DNA of 64,000 bases, from assembly GCA_964530185.1 (NCBI GenBank), contig CAZHBB010000003.1, forward strand, positions 15,380 to 79,379, written 5' to 3'. Shown in pieces: positions 7,620-16,610 of this stretch. The number at the start of each line of letters is the position of its first letter. The first letter of the stretch is position 1. This DNA is from PWVB01 sp964530185 (lineage in GTDB: Bacteria; Chloroflexota; Anaerolineae; B4-G1; SLSP01). Under the pieces are notes generated by a model, which did not search any database, was not told the DNA's origin, and saw only the letters and a program-made list of their open reading frames with translations. The position numbers and the translations under genes are program-made.

Positions 7620-8603
7620 ATGGCCGACAACCCAGATCTGTGGGCCTGGTTCGTCTTCAAGAGCGGTCTGTCACCGATCCGCGCAAAGGAGCTTTTGGTC
7701 GCCTGGGAGAGGCGTGGATTGACTCTGAGTGAGGCCCTGAGGCAATTACCTCAGGCCGCAGCAGAACTTGGCCTGACACCAGACGAGACACATGGCCTGC
7801 GGAGGCCGGATCATCTGACCTCGATGAGAGCACTGACCTGGCACCATGAACTCTACCCCGCTGGGTTGCGTCATTTACCCTTGAGACTACGTCCGGCTCT
7901 TCTCTTTTACCGGGGAGAGGTCTCGTTGCTGAGCCGCCCCCTTGTCCTCCTGGGGCCCACGCAGCCTACACAACAGACGCCGATAGATCTTCTGGAGGAG
8001 ACACTGGATCTGATCCTCGGTGAGGCCTGGGCCATTGGAGCCTTTGACCATACACCTCAGGCCACATTGTTGCTGAATGCGTTGAGCCACACCGAAGGCG
8101 AGGCTGTTCTCTTCTTACGCAGCGGACTGGAAGCCAGGCAGTGGTGTGACAAGGAGCTGACCTTCCTTAAGACACAGCGCTTGGTCGCCCTCTCGCCGTT
8201 GCCGCCCCAGACACCTGAAGCGCCTGCGTGGGTCCCGTTGCTTGAACACGTAGCTATAGCAGCCGCCAGCCGTATCATCACAGCGGGATCTCAAGAAGTC
8301 ATCACTCAGTTCGCTCAGCGGTGTTTCGACAAACCTCTTCTCGGCCTCACGGAGCATATCCCTGCAAACACAAAGAAGGCAGGCTATTTCGCGATCACCG
8401 ACCAACCAACGGATATCCTCATATGGCTGACCGACGAGAGCGCATTGACAAATAGGGACCTACGCGAGACTGACACCCAGCCGCCGATGGAGCAGCCGAA
8501 GCCTGAGTTATCGCCCGGTGAGATTTTGGCCATCTTGGAGAGCGGCGGCAAGATCCCATCAGCCTTGCGAAAACGGCTGACCTCACACAATCAGGGAGAA
8601 TAG
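7620..8603 (+). CDS. Divergent DprA/Smf-like protein
   Basis: 327 residues. The first 110 resemble a DprA N-terminal region entering the Rossmann core: YPAGLRHLP, ALLFYRGEVSLLSRPLVLLGPT aligns with the DprA pattern of YP..L..I, LYVRGD, LL. and VGSR. After that the DprA signature residues are lost: no GSR or GxD, no GGG...P loop. The middle still reads as alternating strands and helices (EGEAVLFLRSG, RLVALSPLPP, RIITAGSQEV). A short helical C-terminus (LSPGEILAILESGG) may be a winged-helix remnant. ssDNA or RecA binding is therefore doubtful. It starts right at the stop of dtd (TAG then ATG), so it is made from the same message. Confidence 0.5.
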   Translation: MADNPDLWAWFVFKSGLSPIRAKELLVAWERRGLTLSEALRQLPQAAAELGLTPDETHGLRRPDHLTSMRALTWHHELYPAGLRHLPLRLRPALLFYRGEVSLLSRPLVLLGPTQPTQQTPIDLLEETLDLILGEAWAIGAFDHTPQATLLLNALSHTEGEAVLFLRSGLEARQWCDKELTFLKTQRLVALSPLPPQTPEAPAWVPLLEHVAIAAASRIITAGSQEVITQFAQRCFDKPLLGLTEHIPANTKKAGYFAITDQPTDILIWLTDESALTNRDLRETDTQPPMEQPKPELSPGEILAILESGGKIPSALRKRLTSHNQGE

Positions 8604-8606
8604 CAA

Positions 8607-9164
8607 TCACTCCCAAGGCGCACCCACAAGGGCAACGGCGTCGATCTGATTCCACCATCCCGTTCGCGATTCATCCAGGTCAACCCTCACAACGGCAACA
8701 GGATGGTCAGGCGGCAGGAAGCGCGCAACCAGCACGCCCGGGCAGGGCTCGTGAGTATCCTCACCCTCCCAGACAACCGTTGCAGTCCCCAGCGCATCAA
8801 TGAGAGTGATGCGAGAGACCGCACCACGCCCATAGCTCTGGACGACTCGCACCTCAAAAGCTTGCACAGGGACAGCATAGCGAAGCTCCAGCCACTCCAC
8901 TCCGTTACCTCGCGCCGAGGCCCAGGCCCGCGCGTCATCCTGGCAAGCCGCAATCTCAGGCGCCCCTGTGGCGCGACGCGCGCTCCAGTCTGGTATCCCA
9001 TACTGTGAACTTGCTGTTGCTGCAATCGCCCATTGGGTAACCATCGCTGGCGTTGGCGTCGCGTCTGATCCTCGCTCCGAAGCTTGCAGGAGCACGCAGC
9101 CACTCAACAGCGCTGTCAATAGGAGAACACTCACGGGCAGAATTTGCAGTTTCACACCTGTCAT
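8607..9164 (-). CDS. Lipoprotein with discoidin-like carbohydrate-binding fold
   Basis: 185 residues with a signal peptide ending in the lipobox LLSGC (Cys22), so it should be anchored outside the membrane. After a short linker the mature part reads as one beta-sandwich: QWAIAATASSQYG, WSARRATGAPE, EWLELRYAVPVQAFEVRV and RVDLDES..WWNQIDAVALVG. This pattern is typical of F5/8-type-C-like domains that bind sugars or surfaces. It converges with the DprA-like gene, 3 bases away. No clear ribosome site precedes the ATG; a GTG 3 codons in is an alternative start. Confidence 0.7.
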   Translation of the reverse strand: MTGVKLQILPVSVLLLTALLSGCVLLQASERGSDATPTPAMVTQWAIAATASSQYGIPDWSARRATGAPEIAACQDDARAWASARGNGVEWLELRYAVPVQAFEVRVVQSYGRGAVSRITLIDALGTATVVWEGEDTHEPCPGVLVARFLPPDHPVAVVRVDLDESRTGWWNQIDAVALVGAPWE

Positions 9165-9303
9165 CCGTATCTATTCTAAGACGGAAGGGCCGATTGCCAA
9201 ACCTGTGGATCTACACCTCATGAGCTGCGAGACGTGAATTGACTCTAACATTCTTGACAGTCGAAGGTGGTCCCTTGTCGGACACTCTCTTTTGCGGAAA
9301 GTG

Positions 9304-9332
9304 TTGACATATGGGCTTTTGCGTGTTAGAAT
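9304..9332 (+). promoter_or_regulatory. Sigma-70-type promoter for the RpiR genes
   Basis: TTGACA (9304-9309), 17-bp spacer, TAGAAT (9327-9332). Transcription would begin near 9339, about 35 bases before the ATG of the first RpiR gene. The same -35, spacer length and -10 occur in front of acpP on the minus strand. Confidence 0.8.
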
Positions 9333-9373
9333 GGAATTGAAACAAAAAAATCATCAAGAGACTGGTATACACC

Positions 9374-10318
9374 ATGAGCGCTAGACGACGATTTGACCCC
9401 TTTGCAATGAGACCCGAGGAAGTAGGGCTGTTTAAGGAGCGCATCCGCGAGAACTACGACCGCTTGACCCCAGGTTTCCGCCGGCTGGCCGATTTCATCA
9501 TGAACAACACGCTGGACGTCGCCTTTTTCACCGCCACCGAGCTGGCCCGCTATGTGGGAGTGGATGCAGCCACAGTGGTCCGGTTCTCTCAGGAGATCGG
9601 CTATTCGGGCTACAGGGAACTGTCGCGCGAGATCAAACGCTATGTGCGTAATCGGTTGGTCTCCGCACGAGGCGAGGCTGCCAAGGCAGAGACCACAGAG
9701 GGCAAGTTGAGGATTGTCGCCGACTACGCAGCCGAGACCTTGCGAGAGTTCTCCGCTACGGAGCTGGAGAGAGTTGCCAGAGCGGTGGATCTCCTGACTC
9801 AGGCCCGCCACATCTGGCTGGCTGGCGAGTACAGTGAATATTACCTCGCTGAGTTCCTGGCCAAGCGGCTACAATCGATGGGGATTGAAGCTACCTCGTT
9901 TATGCCCTCTATGGCTGAGGCCAGCACAATCCTGACCCAGATGGAAACCGGAGATGTATTGGTCGCCATTATCGGGCTGGACCCTGGTGTCGAAGTGGGT
10001 CATGCCATCCAGTTGGCCAAGGCCGCAGGTGTGAAAACCATCGCGGTCACCACGTCTGGCCTTGCGTTAGGCGCACGCCACGCTGATGTGACCCTGCTGG
10101 TCCCGGACGATAGCCCCGCAGAAGTGTCAGCGTTTGGCCCGCTGATGCAAGTGTTGAGCCTGATCTGGGAGACCATGATGATGCAGCAGCCGGAGAGGGT
10201 TGCGGAGCACCATCGTGTCCTACCAGAGTTGATGCGCCGCCTCGTGGAACTGCGGGCAACAACCCCAGAACATGAAGTGGGGGCACCTCAGAGCATCTGG
10301 CGGGAGAACATTGGTTAG
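9374..10318 (+). CDS. RpiR/MurR-family transcriptional regulator (first of tandem pair)
   Basis: 314 residues. An N-terminal HTH_6 domain (LTPGFRRLADFIMNN, ATELARYVGVDAATVVRFSQ, about residues 30-95) precedes a SIS sugar-phosphate-binding domain (LLTQARHIWLAG to VTTSGLALGARHADVTLLVP). Members of this family bind phosphosugars and control sugar or amino-sugar genes. The N-terminal extension of about 20 residues is missing from its neighbour, which is otherwise closely similar (GYSGYRELSREIKRYV in both). No transporter or sugar-enzyme gene lies beside the pair, so the target is unclear. An FGGY kinase and two sugar dehydrogenases lie 30-50 kb away. Confidence 0.9.
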   Translation: MSARRRFDPFAMRPEEVGLFKERIRENYDRLTPGFRRLADFIMNNTLDVAFFTATELARYVGVDAATVVRFSQEIGYSGYRELSREIKRYVRNRLVSARGEAAKAETTEGKLRIVADYAAETLREFSATELERVARAVDLLTQARHIWLAGEYSEYYLAEFLAKRLQSMGIEATSFMPSMAEASTILTQMETGDVLVAIIGLDPGVEVGHAIQLAKAAGVKTIAVTTSGLALGARHADVTLLVPDDSPAEVSAFGPLMQVLSLIWETMMMQQPERVAEHHRVLPELMRRLVELRATTPEHEVGAPQSIWRENIG

Positions 10319-10424
10319 GCAGCGACTGCGCCCGACCAAGGGGATAGGCGACCATAAGCACTGACGTGGTTTTAGACCAGCGATCGGTCCCAAAGAACAA
10401 ATATGAAGGCCTGAGGCATGGCCA

Positions 10425-10434
10425 GATAATTATC
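10425..10434 (+). promoter_or_regulatory. 10-bp palindrome just upstream of the second RpiR gene
   Basis: GATAATTATC is a perfect palindrome, flanked by CCA and ATGG that nearly extend it. It sits directly before the GGAGGTGA ribosome site. It could be an operator or simply AT-rich spacer; short length keeps confidence low. Confidence 0.3.
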
Positions 10435-10447
10435 ATGGAGGTGAAAA

Positions 10448-11323
10448 GTGTTCAAGGAACGCATTCGTGAGTACTACGACGACTTGACCCCAGGGTTCAG
10501 AAAACTTGCTGACTTCTTGGTCCTCAACACGATGGACGCTGCATTCTTGACAGCCAGTGAGTTGGCGAGACAGGTGGGAGTAGACCCCGCTACGGTGGTG
10601 CGATTCTCTCAAGAGATCGGCTATTCAGGTTACAGGGAACTCTCCCGTGAAATCAAGCGCTATGTACGGGATCAGGTCACTGCCACCTACCGGGAGGCCA
10701 AGGAAGCCAAGACCGAAGAAGATGTCCTCAATGTGATCCTCGACAACACAGAACAGCAGTTACAGCATTTCCGCGCCACCGAGATCCCCTCGCTTGCCAA
10801 GGCCATTGAAGTTCTGAAGCAGGCCAGCCGGATATGGATCACAGGTGAATTCACGTCATTCGATCTGGCTGCCTACTTGGCCAAGGCACTGAGTCCCACC
10901 GTCGGCGTGCCAACCAAGTATTTCCACCCCAGCATCTCCGAAACCGCAGCCGCCGTGGCTCAGATGAAGAAAGGTGATGCTCTGCTTGCACTGGCAATCG
11001 GCATCCCTGGCCTGGACACCGGCTATGCAGTCCACCTGGCAAAGGAGAAGGGGCTCCAAACCATCTGTGTGACAAACTCAGGAACCGTGCTCCCTGCCCG
11101 CGAAGCCGATATTACCCTTGTAATACCGACACGCAGCCCGCTTGCCGTGGCCAGCTACAATCTATCTCTGCTGATCCTTGGTGTGATATGGGAAGCTCTG
11201 GTGGCAAGTCGCGTTGAGAAAGCCGCCGAGGCGTTCACGGCAGTCCACAGCAACATGAGTGAGATCCTTGAGCTACGCGGACAGACAAAGCCTTTCGAGG
11301 TGAGCACATTGGAAACCGAGTGA
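10448..11323 (+). CDS. RpiR/MurR-family transcriptional regulator (second of tandem pair)
   Basis: 291 residues from GTG 10448, the first possible start after an in-frame stop. GGAGGTGA (10437-10444) lies only 3 bases upstream, unusually close. The domain order matches the first copy: helix-turn-helix (ASELARQVGVDPATVVRFSQ, about residues 34-53) and a SIS domain (QASRIWITGEF to NSGTVLPAREADITLVIP). The near-identical recognition-helix region suggests overlapping DNA sites, while the SIS halves differ more, suggesting different ligands. A duplication is the simplest origin. Confidence 0.9.
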   Translation: MFKERIREYYDDLTPGFRKLADFLVLNTMDAAFLTASELARQVGVDPATVVRFSQEIGYSGYRELSREIKRYVRDQVTATYREAKEAKTEEDVLNVILDNTEQQLQHFRATEIPSLAKAIEVLKQASRIWITGEFTSFDLAAYLAKALSPTVGVPTKYFHPSISETAAAVAQMKKGDALLALAIGIPGLDTGYAVHLAKEKGLQTICVTNSGTVLPAREADITLVIPTRSPLAVASYNLSLLILGVIWEALVASRVEKAAEAFTAVHSNMSEILELRGQTKPFEVSTLETE

Positions 11324-11346
11324 TTCTCAGACTGACCTACAGCTTT

Positions 11347-11390
11347 GAGACCCGCTACACCTGGCTCCAAAAGCCTGCGTAGCGGGTCTC
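11347..11390. terminator. Hairpin between convergent genes
   Basis: A perfect 12-bp inverted repeat, GAGACCCGCTAC (11347-11358) and GTAGCGGGTCTC (11379-11390), with a 20-base loop. It follows the RpiR pair and precedes the 3' end of the minus-strand membrane gene. No T-run follows, so it may act as a bidirectional or Rho-assisted terminator. Confidence 0.55.
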
Positions 11391-11409
11391 TGTCACTAGA
11401 CTGCCTGAA

Positions 11410-11802
11410 TCAGAACCACCGACTAAACAGGATCCGAACGAGCCAACTGACAGCCCGCACCAAGAGGAAGAAAGCGCCGAACAAGAAGGCCATACCTAAC
11501 AACGCTGCTAAGATGTTGAGACCACGCGCATCTTTCCGGGTTAATCGCTTTCCAGCCACGGCTAAAGCATCAGCCCCCCCGATCAGACCTCCCACGACCC
11601 CACCCCAAAGGACATATTGCATCAAACTTCCACTGATCAGCCCTGCCCCACGCGCGAGCGAGGCCGCCACCAATGCTAGCAGCCCACCGACAACAGCCCC
11701 AAACATCTGGCGGCCCCAACTGTCCGTAGCCTGGGTGGCTGTCTCGTGCCCATCGGTGGCGCTCTCATGTTGCTCTTCATTAACTGGCTCAGGTTCTGCC
11801 AT
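11410..11802 (-). CDS. Small membrane protein of unknown function
   Basis: About 130 residues. A charged, Glu- and Gln-rich N-terminus of roughly 30 residues is followed by three hydrophobic segments: FGAVVGGLLALVAASLA, a Gly-rich LWGGVVGGLIGGADALAVAG, and LLGMAFLFGAFFLLVRAV. Between the last two is the basic stretch KRLTRKDARG. I do not recognise a family. The start at 11802 has GAGGG five bases upstream; an ATG at 11826 has none. It converges on the RpiR operon across the hairpin above. Confidence 0.6.
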   Translation of the reverse strand: MAEPEPVNEEQHESATDGHETATQATDSWGRQMFGAVVGGLLALVAASLARGAGLISGSLMQYVLWGGVVGGLIGGADALAVAGKRLTRKDARGLNILAALLGMAFLFGAFFLLVRAVSWLVRILFSRWF

Positions 11803-11954
11803 GTGACCCTCAATTCTGTGTGACATCTCAGATACGATTACAGTCTACACGGTGTGGCGAGTGGCGCAAATCGAATCCGTAGGCAACGTCGTCTCGCCGA
11901 AGTTCTTTGCCCGGGGACCACTATGGAAAACATGGGCGCTGCGTCCAGCTGTGC

Positions 11955-11960
11955 TATACT
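11955..11960 (+). promoter_or_regulatory. Possible -10 box for a near-leaderless transcript
   Basis: TATACT lies 8 bases before the ATG at 11969. Transcription from it would start within a few bases of the start codon. No good -35 is visible and no ribosome site precedes the ATG. The same hexamer sits before the broken SDR gene at 41331. Confidence 0.35.
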
Positions 11961-11968
11961 ATTGCACT

Positions 11969-14254
11969 ATGTCCGGATGGCACGGTCAACAGTCCACCAG
12001 GCGTACACCATCAGCACGACGCGCTCTCAGAGATCGCAGTCTGTGGCTCATCATCATTGCCTTCTGGACCCTCGCGACGGCCTGGAACTTCATCGTCCCA
12101 CCTTACGAGAACCTGGATGAACTGGAGCACGCTGAGGTTGTGCGCCATATCGTCATCACGGGGAAATTGCCCATCCATGGTACTGCGGAGGCCGCAGGGT
12201 ATCGCGTACGCCAGGAAGCATCTCAGCCCCCGCTTTATCATATACTTGCAGCTTTGTGGTCGCGGGCCCTGGGACTTCCTACTGACCCCCATGCCCCCGA
12301 GCCCACACCCCCCACTGTCGTGGCATGTGGGCTCACTGGCACTCTGTACAACAAAGCTACATGGATACACAATCCAGCGGAGGAGGCACTCCCCTGGCAC
12401 GGTGCGATCCTGACACTCCATGCACTCCGGATCTTCTCAATGCTACTTCAGACCTTCACGCTCCTGGGGACATGGGTGCTGGTCAGACGGGTGTTTCCCG
12501 CGGGACCAACTGCGTGGCTGGCCACCAGCCTGGTCGCCTTCAACCCCCAATTCCTCCTCATGACCGCCGATGTCAACAACGACAACGCCGTGGTACCGCT
12601 GGCGACATGGGGGCTAGTCCTCGCGTACGATCTCTGGCGCCACGGCCATCAAGGATGGCGAGCCTGGGTTTTGGGCCTCGTCAGCGGACTGGCCGCACTG
12701 AGCAAATTGAGTGGTCTGGGCGTCGCCGGACTGGGGCTTCTCGCGCTCATAGCCCGCTGGGCCCAGCGACGGGAATCCTTCACTCGAACCGTATTGCACA
12801 GCGCGGCGATCATGCTGCCCGCGGCCCTGTTATTGGTCCCCTGGATCTGGCGCAACCTCCAGCTCTACAGTGACCCTACGGCGCTCGCGCCTATGTTGGA
12901 GAAAGTCGGGTACCGGACCAGCTCCCCAGGATGGGGGGATTTCTGGATGACGTGGGCTTCATTTTGGGGACAACTTCCGTGTGCTTTCTATCCCCGTGTT
13001 TTCTATCTTCCCTATGGCATCGTCACACTGGGCGGGTTAATCGGCCTGGCCCTTCAGTGGCGGCGGCTCTCACCCTCAGTGCGGGCCTTATCTCTCCTGT
13101 CCATCATCTGGTATCTGGTGATCACCGGAGCATGGTGGCGATGGAACACCATCACACCCGCTCCTGGTGGACGGCTCCTCTTCCCGGCGATAGCCGCAGG
13201 TGCCTTCATCCTCGCCACCGGGTGGCGGGTCGCGGGGAAACGTGCCAGCATGATCTGGAGCATTCTCCTCCCAATGTGGGTGGTGCTCACACTGCGCATA
13301 GGGCCAGTGGAGGCTTTTGCCTACCCACGTGTCCTGCCTGCTGCCAAATTCGCTAAGGGAATGTCGGTTGCGCAAGCTGGTGACGCCATCAAACTCCTAC
13401 ACTACACGGCGCGTATCATCCCCCATGACCCAGCATGCGTCTTCGTCTCCCATGCGTATTGCCAGCCGACACTCGATCTGACGTTGACATGGCAGGCAGA
13501 GCGCTCCATAGAGCAAAACCTCACCATGGTGGTCCAATTCGTCTCCCTGGCTCCCGGCGACACCACTCTGCGTCTCAACTACAACCACTGGCCCGGCCGA
13601 GGCAACCTACCCACTCGTCTCTGGCCCGTGGGCCAGCCCCTCCGCGACCATTACCGGATACCCTTGCCCCGATCGCCCTACGAGACCCAAGCCTGGCGTC
13701 TGACCGTGGCATGGGTAGATCCTGTCGACAGCTCCAGACTCCCGACATACAACGCCGCTGGGGAGCCAACGGGTAACGTGATAGACCTGGGGCTCTGCCG
13801 CGTGCCTGGCGTCGCCCCGCCTGAACCGGGCTGGCATCACCCTGCCACCCCCGTCGACTTTCGACTCTCTGGAGCCAGCCCGTGGGGCCTCCGGTTGAGT
13901 GACGCTCGTGTGACGCCCGGCTCACAAGGCGATCCATGGCAGGTCGCTCTCGTCTGGGAGAGCTTAGCGCCAATCGATAGCGACCTGACAGTCTTCGTAC
14001 ACGCCTACGACTCGTCTGGGACCCTGTTGACAGGAGGTGACGGCCCACCGCGCGGGGGAACATTTCCGACGCACCTCTGGTTGCCGGGGGATCGGATCGT
14101 GGATAGCCACACCCTGGCGATCACGGAGGACATGGATGTGGAAGCCATCGCAGTAGGCCTCTACGACGCAACAACAGGCGCGCGCGCCGAGGCCTTGCAA
14201 CAGGGACAGTTATTACCAGACGGTGCGGTCATCCTCTGGCGCGCCAAGCCATGA
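11969..14254 (+). CDS. GT-C family membrane glycosyltransferase with C-terminal beta domains
   Basis: About 761 residues. After a short basic N-terminus come about ten membrane segments. The first extracytoplasmic loop carries the acidic pair of GT-C enzymes (ENLDELEH, Asp50-Glu51), with conserved SQPPLYH and TADVNNDNAV further on. This matches polyprenyl-phosphate-sugar-dependent transferases of the PMT/DUF2142-like type. The last 250 residues are soluble and contain two beta-sandwich units, the last with WESLAPIDSDLTVFVHAYD, a module repeated in the next gene and at 46.8-49.5 kb. It probably transfers a sugar to lipid, glycan or protein outside the membrane. The start is uncertain: an in-frame codon at 11852 adds 39 residues unlike the family. 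The stop overlaps the next ATG by 4 bases. Confidence 0.8.
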   Translation: MSGWHGQQSTRRTPSARRALRDRSLWLIIIAFWTLATAWNFIVPPYENLDELEHAEVVRHIVITGKLPIHGTAEAAGYRVRQEASQPPLYHILAALWSRALGLPTDPHAPEPTPPTVVACGLTGTLYNKATWIHNPAEEALPWHGAILTLHALRIFSMLLQTFTLLGTWVLVRRVFPAGPTAWLATSLVAFNPQFLLMTADVNNDNAVVPLATWGLVLAYDLWRHGHQGWRAWVLGLVSGLAALSKLSGLGVAGLGLLALIARWAQRRESFTRTVLHSAAIMLPAALLLVPWIWRNLQLYSDPTALAPMLEKVGYRTSSPGWGDFWMTWASFWGQLPCAFYPRVFYLPYGIVTLGGLIGLALQWRRLSPSVRALSLLSIIWYLVITGAWWRWNTITPAPGGRLLFPAIAAGAFILATGWRVAGKRASMIWSILLPMWVVLTLRIGPVEAFAYPRVLPAAKFAKGMSVAQAGDAIKLLHYTARIIPHDPACVFVSHAYCQPTLDLTLTWQAERSIEQNLTMVVQFVSLAPGDTTLRLNYNHWPGRGNLPTRLWPVGQPLRDHYRIPLPRSPYETQAWRLTVAWVDPVDSSRLPTYNAAGEPTGNVIDLGLCRVPGVAPPEPGWHHPATPVDFRLSGASPWGLRLSDARVTPGSQGDPWQVALVWESLAPIDSDLTVFVHAYDSSGTLLTGGDGPPRGGTFPTHLWLPGDRIVDSHTLAITEDMDVEAIAVGLYDATTGARAEALQQGQLLPDGAVILWRAKP

Positions 14255-16575
14255 ATACGATGGACAGAGTAGTTCGCTGGCCGGGGATTGCACGTGACCT
14301 ATTGCTGATCCTGGTGGCCTTCACTATCCTGACCGCACTCTACAACCTATTTACTCCTATCTTTGAGGCCCCAGATGAAGTCTGGCACTACGCCCATCTC
14401 CGGTGGTTGGCTGAGGGACATGGATTGCCTTCTCTGATCGACGACCGCAGCGGCGCCTATCAGGAAGCCGCCCAACCCCCACTCTACTATGCCTCAGCCG
14501 CGCTTCTCAGCTACACCATTCCCGATGATGACCTTCCCTCCTTGATGTGGCACAATCCCGGTTTCGGGTTCCAGGCACCAGGGACAGTCGCCGACAACAA
14601 GAACATGCTTATCCACACGACACGCGAGAGATGGCCCTGGCGAGGGGCGGTCCTGGCTGTCCACGTCGCCCGCCTCACCTCCTGGCTCTACGGGCTGATA
14701 GCCGTTTCCGCAGCCTGGGGCTTAGGAATGGAGACCTTCGGTGACCGCCACGGTGCTCGTCTCACCGCCGCATGGCTCGCCTTCCACCCACAGTTCGTTT
14801 TTATCTCCAGCGTGATCAACAATGACGCCGCCGCCACCGCCCTAGCCACGGTGGTGCTTTGGCGTTGTGCCCGGGCTTTGCGCCGCGGCATCCAACGATA
14901 CGACAGCCTGCTATTGGGCATGGCAGTGGGGTTGGCCACCCTGGCTAAGACCAGTCTGCTGGCACTGATCCCCATCGGATTAGGGGCGATTGCCCTCGCA
15001 CACGTGCTGCATCGAGGCAAGCACACGTCGTTCACCAACCGGTTCTCTCTCTCTTCTCTGGCCAGCTATCTGCTGGGCGTTGCCATCATAGGTGGATGGT
15101 GGTACGCACGCAACTGGATGCTCTACCAGGACCCACTTGGCCTTAGCACACACCTCAGAACCCCCTGGGGACGTCCAGCAACGCTTTCCCTGCCAGATCT
15201 CATCCCAGAGATCCCCCTGGTCTTGCGCTCATTCTGGGCAGCTTACGGGTGGGGACATGTGACATGGCCTCCAATCTACTACATACTGCTCTGGACATTG
15301 GCGCTTTGCCTCATCGCCGCAGCCCTTTGGACACTGGGGCGCAACTGGTACACATGGCTTAAACGCCCTCAAGAGAAACGAGGGACAGGATTCTCCCTTC
15401 CAGAGCCATCGGTCCTGATAGCTACGCTCTCTCTCTTCTGGGCAGCCGCGATAGTCGCCGCGCTCGTCCACTGGATGCAACAGGTGGAGGCCCCTCATGG
15501 TCGCCTCCTCTTCCCGGCGTTAGGAAGCTGGGGGATTGTCCTCACATGGGGTGCGTTGGAGTTGCGGCATCGCTCACCCCGGCTCGGGATCCTCATCACG
15601 CGGGGCCTCCTGGGCCTCATGGCGACTTTAAGCATCCTGGCCCCAGGAGCCCGTATCGCCAGCACCTTCAGCATGCCGCGGCTCCTCTCGCCCTCAGAGA
15701 TCACGACCCGGTGTGAGACACCGGTCAACCTGCATTACGACGAGCTCGCCCAGCTCTCATGCTTGAAGATCGAGCCACAGCGAGTCAGGGTAGGAGAAAA
15801 GGTCGCCGTAAGCGCCTGCTGGATCGCCCTGGCTCCTATCGAGCGAGACTACACCGTCTTCGTGCACATCCTGGGTCCAGATATGATGCGCGTTGGAGAG
15901 CGTCATACATATCCAGGGCTGGGCAGGTATCCTACGACACTGTGGTCACCCGGATTGGGGTTCTGTGAGACCTATCGTGTGCAGATCTCCACCTGGGCTG
16001 AGGCCCCCCTGCGCTATCAGGTGGAAATTGGCCTATTCGAGCCCGAGACCGGCGCACGACTGCCCGTCACTGATGCCCTGGGCCACTCTATGGCTCCCCC
16101 GGTGGCAGGGCACCTGGTGATCACGCCACTTGAACCCTTCGAGCCAAGACCCAGCCGCTTACTCGCTGCCCACCTAGGTGAAGGGATTGAATTACTCGGT
16201 GCAGATATTCCCTCAGGCGCTCAAATCGGCGACCGCGTCCCCATCACCCTCTATTGGAAGGCCAAACACACTCTCGCCCACGACTATGTCGCTTTCGTCC
16301 ACCTGTGGCGACCTGGGGACAACGCACCTCTCGCACAACACGACAGTCAGCCCCGCGCAGGTTGGTATCCAGTATCCGCGTGGGGCCCCAACGACGTCAT
16401 ATCGGACACACACATCCTGGAGATTCCCTCGGCGATGACACCTGGCACGTACCCCTTATGGGCCGGGCTGTACGATCCCGTGGATGGGACGCGGCTTGCA
16501 GCCTATGGCCCGGACGGGCGTTACACGGACGACTTAGTCCCCCTCGGCACAATCGAAGTGCAATCACCGCCCTAA
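14251..16575 (+). CDS. GT-C family membrane glycosyltransferase with C-terminal beta domains (paralogue)
   Basis: 774 residues, same plan as the preceding gene. One leading membrane helix is followed by FEAPDEVWHYAHL (Asp42-Glu43), then AAQPPLYYASA and SVINNDAAAT, then about ten membrane segments. The soluble C-terminal third has two copies of a beta module: CWIALAPIERDYTVFVHILG, and YWKAKHTLAHDYVAFVHLW, each ending in a GLYDP- or GLFEP-like motif. Translational coupling (ATGA overlap) makes the two enzymes a likely functional pair, perhaps adding successive sugars. Donor and acceptor cannot be read. Confidence 0.82.
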   Translation: MNTMDRVVRWPGIARDLLLILVAFTILTALYNLFTPIFEAPDEVWHYAHLRWLAEGHGLPSLIDDRSGAYQEAAQPPLYYASAALLSYTIPDDDLPSLMWHNPGFGFQAPGTVADNKNMLIHTTRERWPWRGAVLAVHVARLTSWLYGLIAVSAAWGLGMETFGDRHGARLTAAWLAFHPQFVFISSVINNDAAATALATVVLWRCARALRRGIQRYDSLLLGMAVGLATLAKTSLLALIPIGLGAIALAHVLHRGKHTSFTNRFSLSSLASYLLGVAIIGGWWYARNWMLYQDPLGLSTHLRTPWGRPATLSLPDLIPEIPLVLRSFWAAYGWGHVTWPPIYYILLWTLALCLIAAALWTLGRNWYTWLKRPQEKRGTGFSLPEPSVLIATLSLFWAAAIVAALVHWMQQVEAPHGRLLFPALGSWGIVLTWGALELRHRSPRLGILITRGLLGLMATLSILAPGARIASTFSMPRLLSPSEITTRCETPVNLHYDELAQLSCLKIEPQRVRVGEKVAVSACWIALAPIERDYTVFVHILGPDMMRVGERHTYPGLGRYPTTLWSPGLGFCETYRVQISTWAEAPLRYQVEIGLFEPETGARLPVTDALGHSMAPPVAGHLVITPLEPFEPRPSRLLAAHLGEGIELLGADIPSGAQIGDRVPITLYWKAKHTLAHDYVAFVHLWRPGDNAPLAQHDSQPRAGWYPVSAWGPNDVISDTHILEIPSAMTPGTYPLWAGLYDPVDGTRLAAYGPDGRYTDDLVPLGTIEVQSPP

Positions 16576-16610
16576 ATCCGGGGCGCAGAGACAGGCGGAT
16601 AGTCCCTGCC

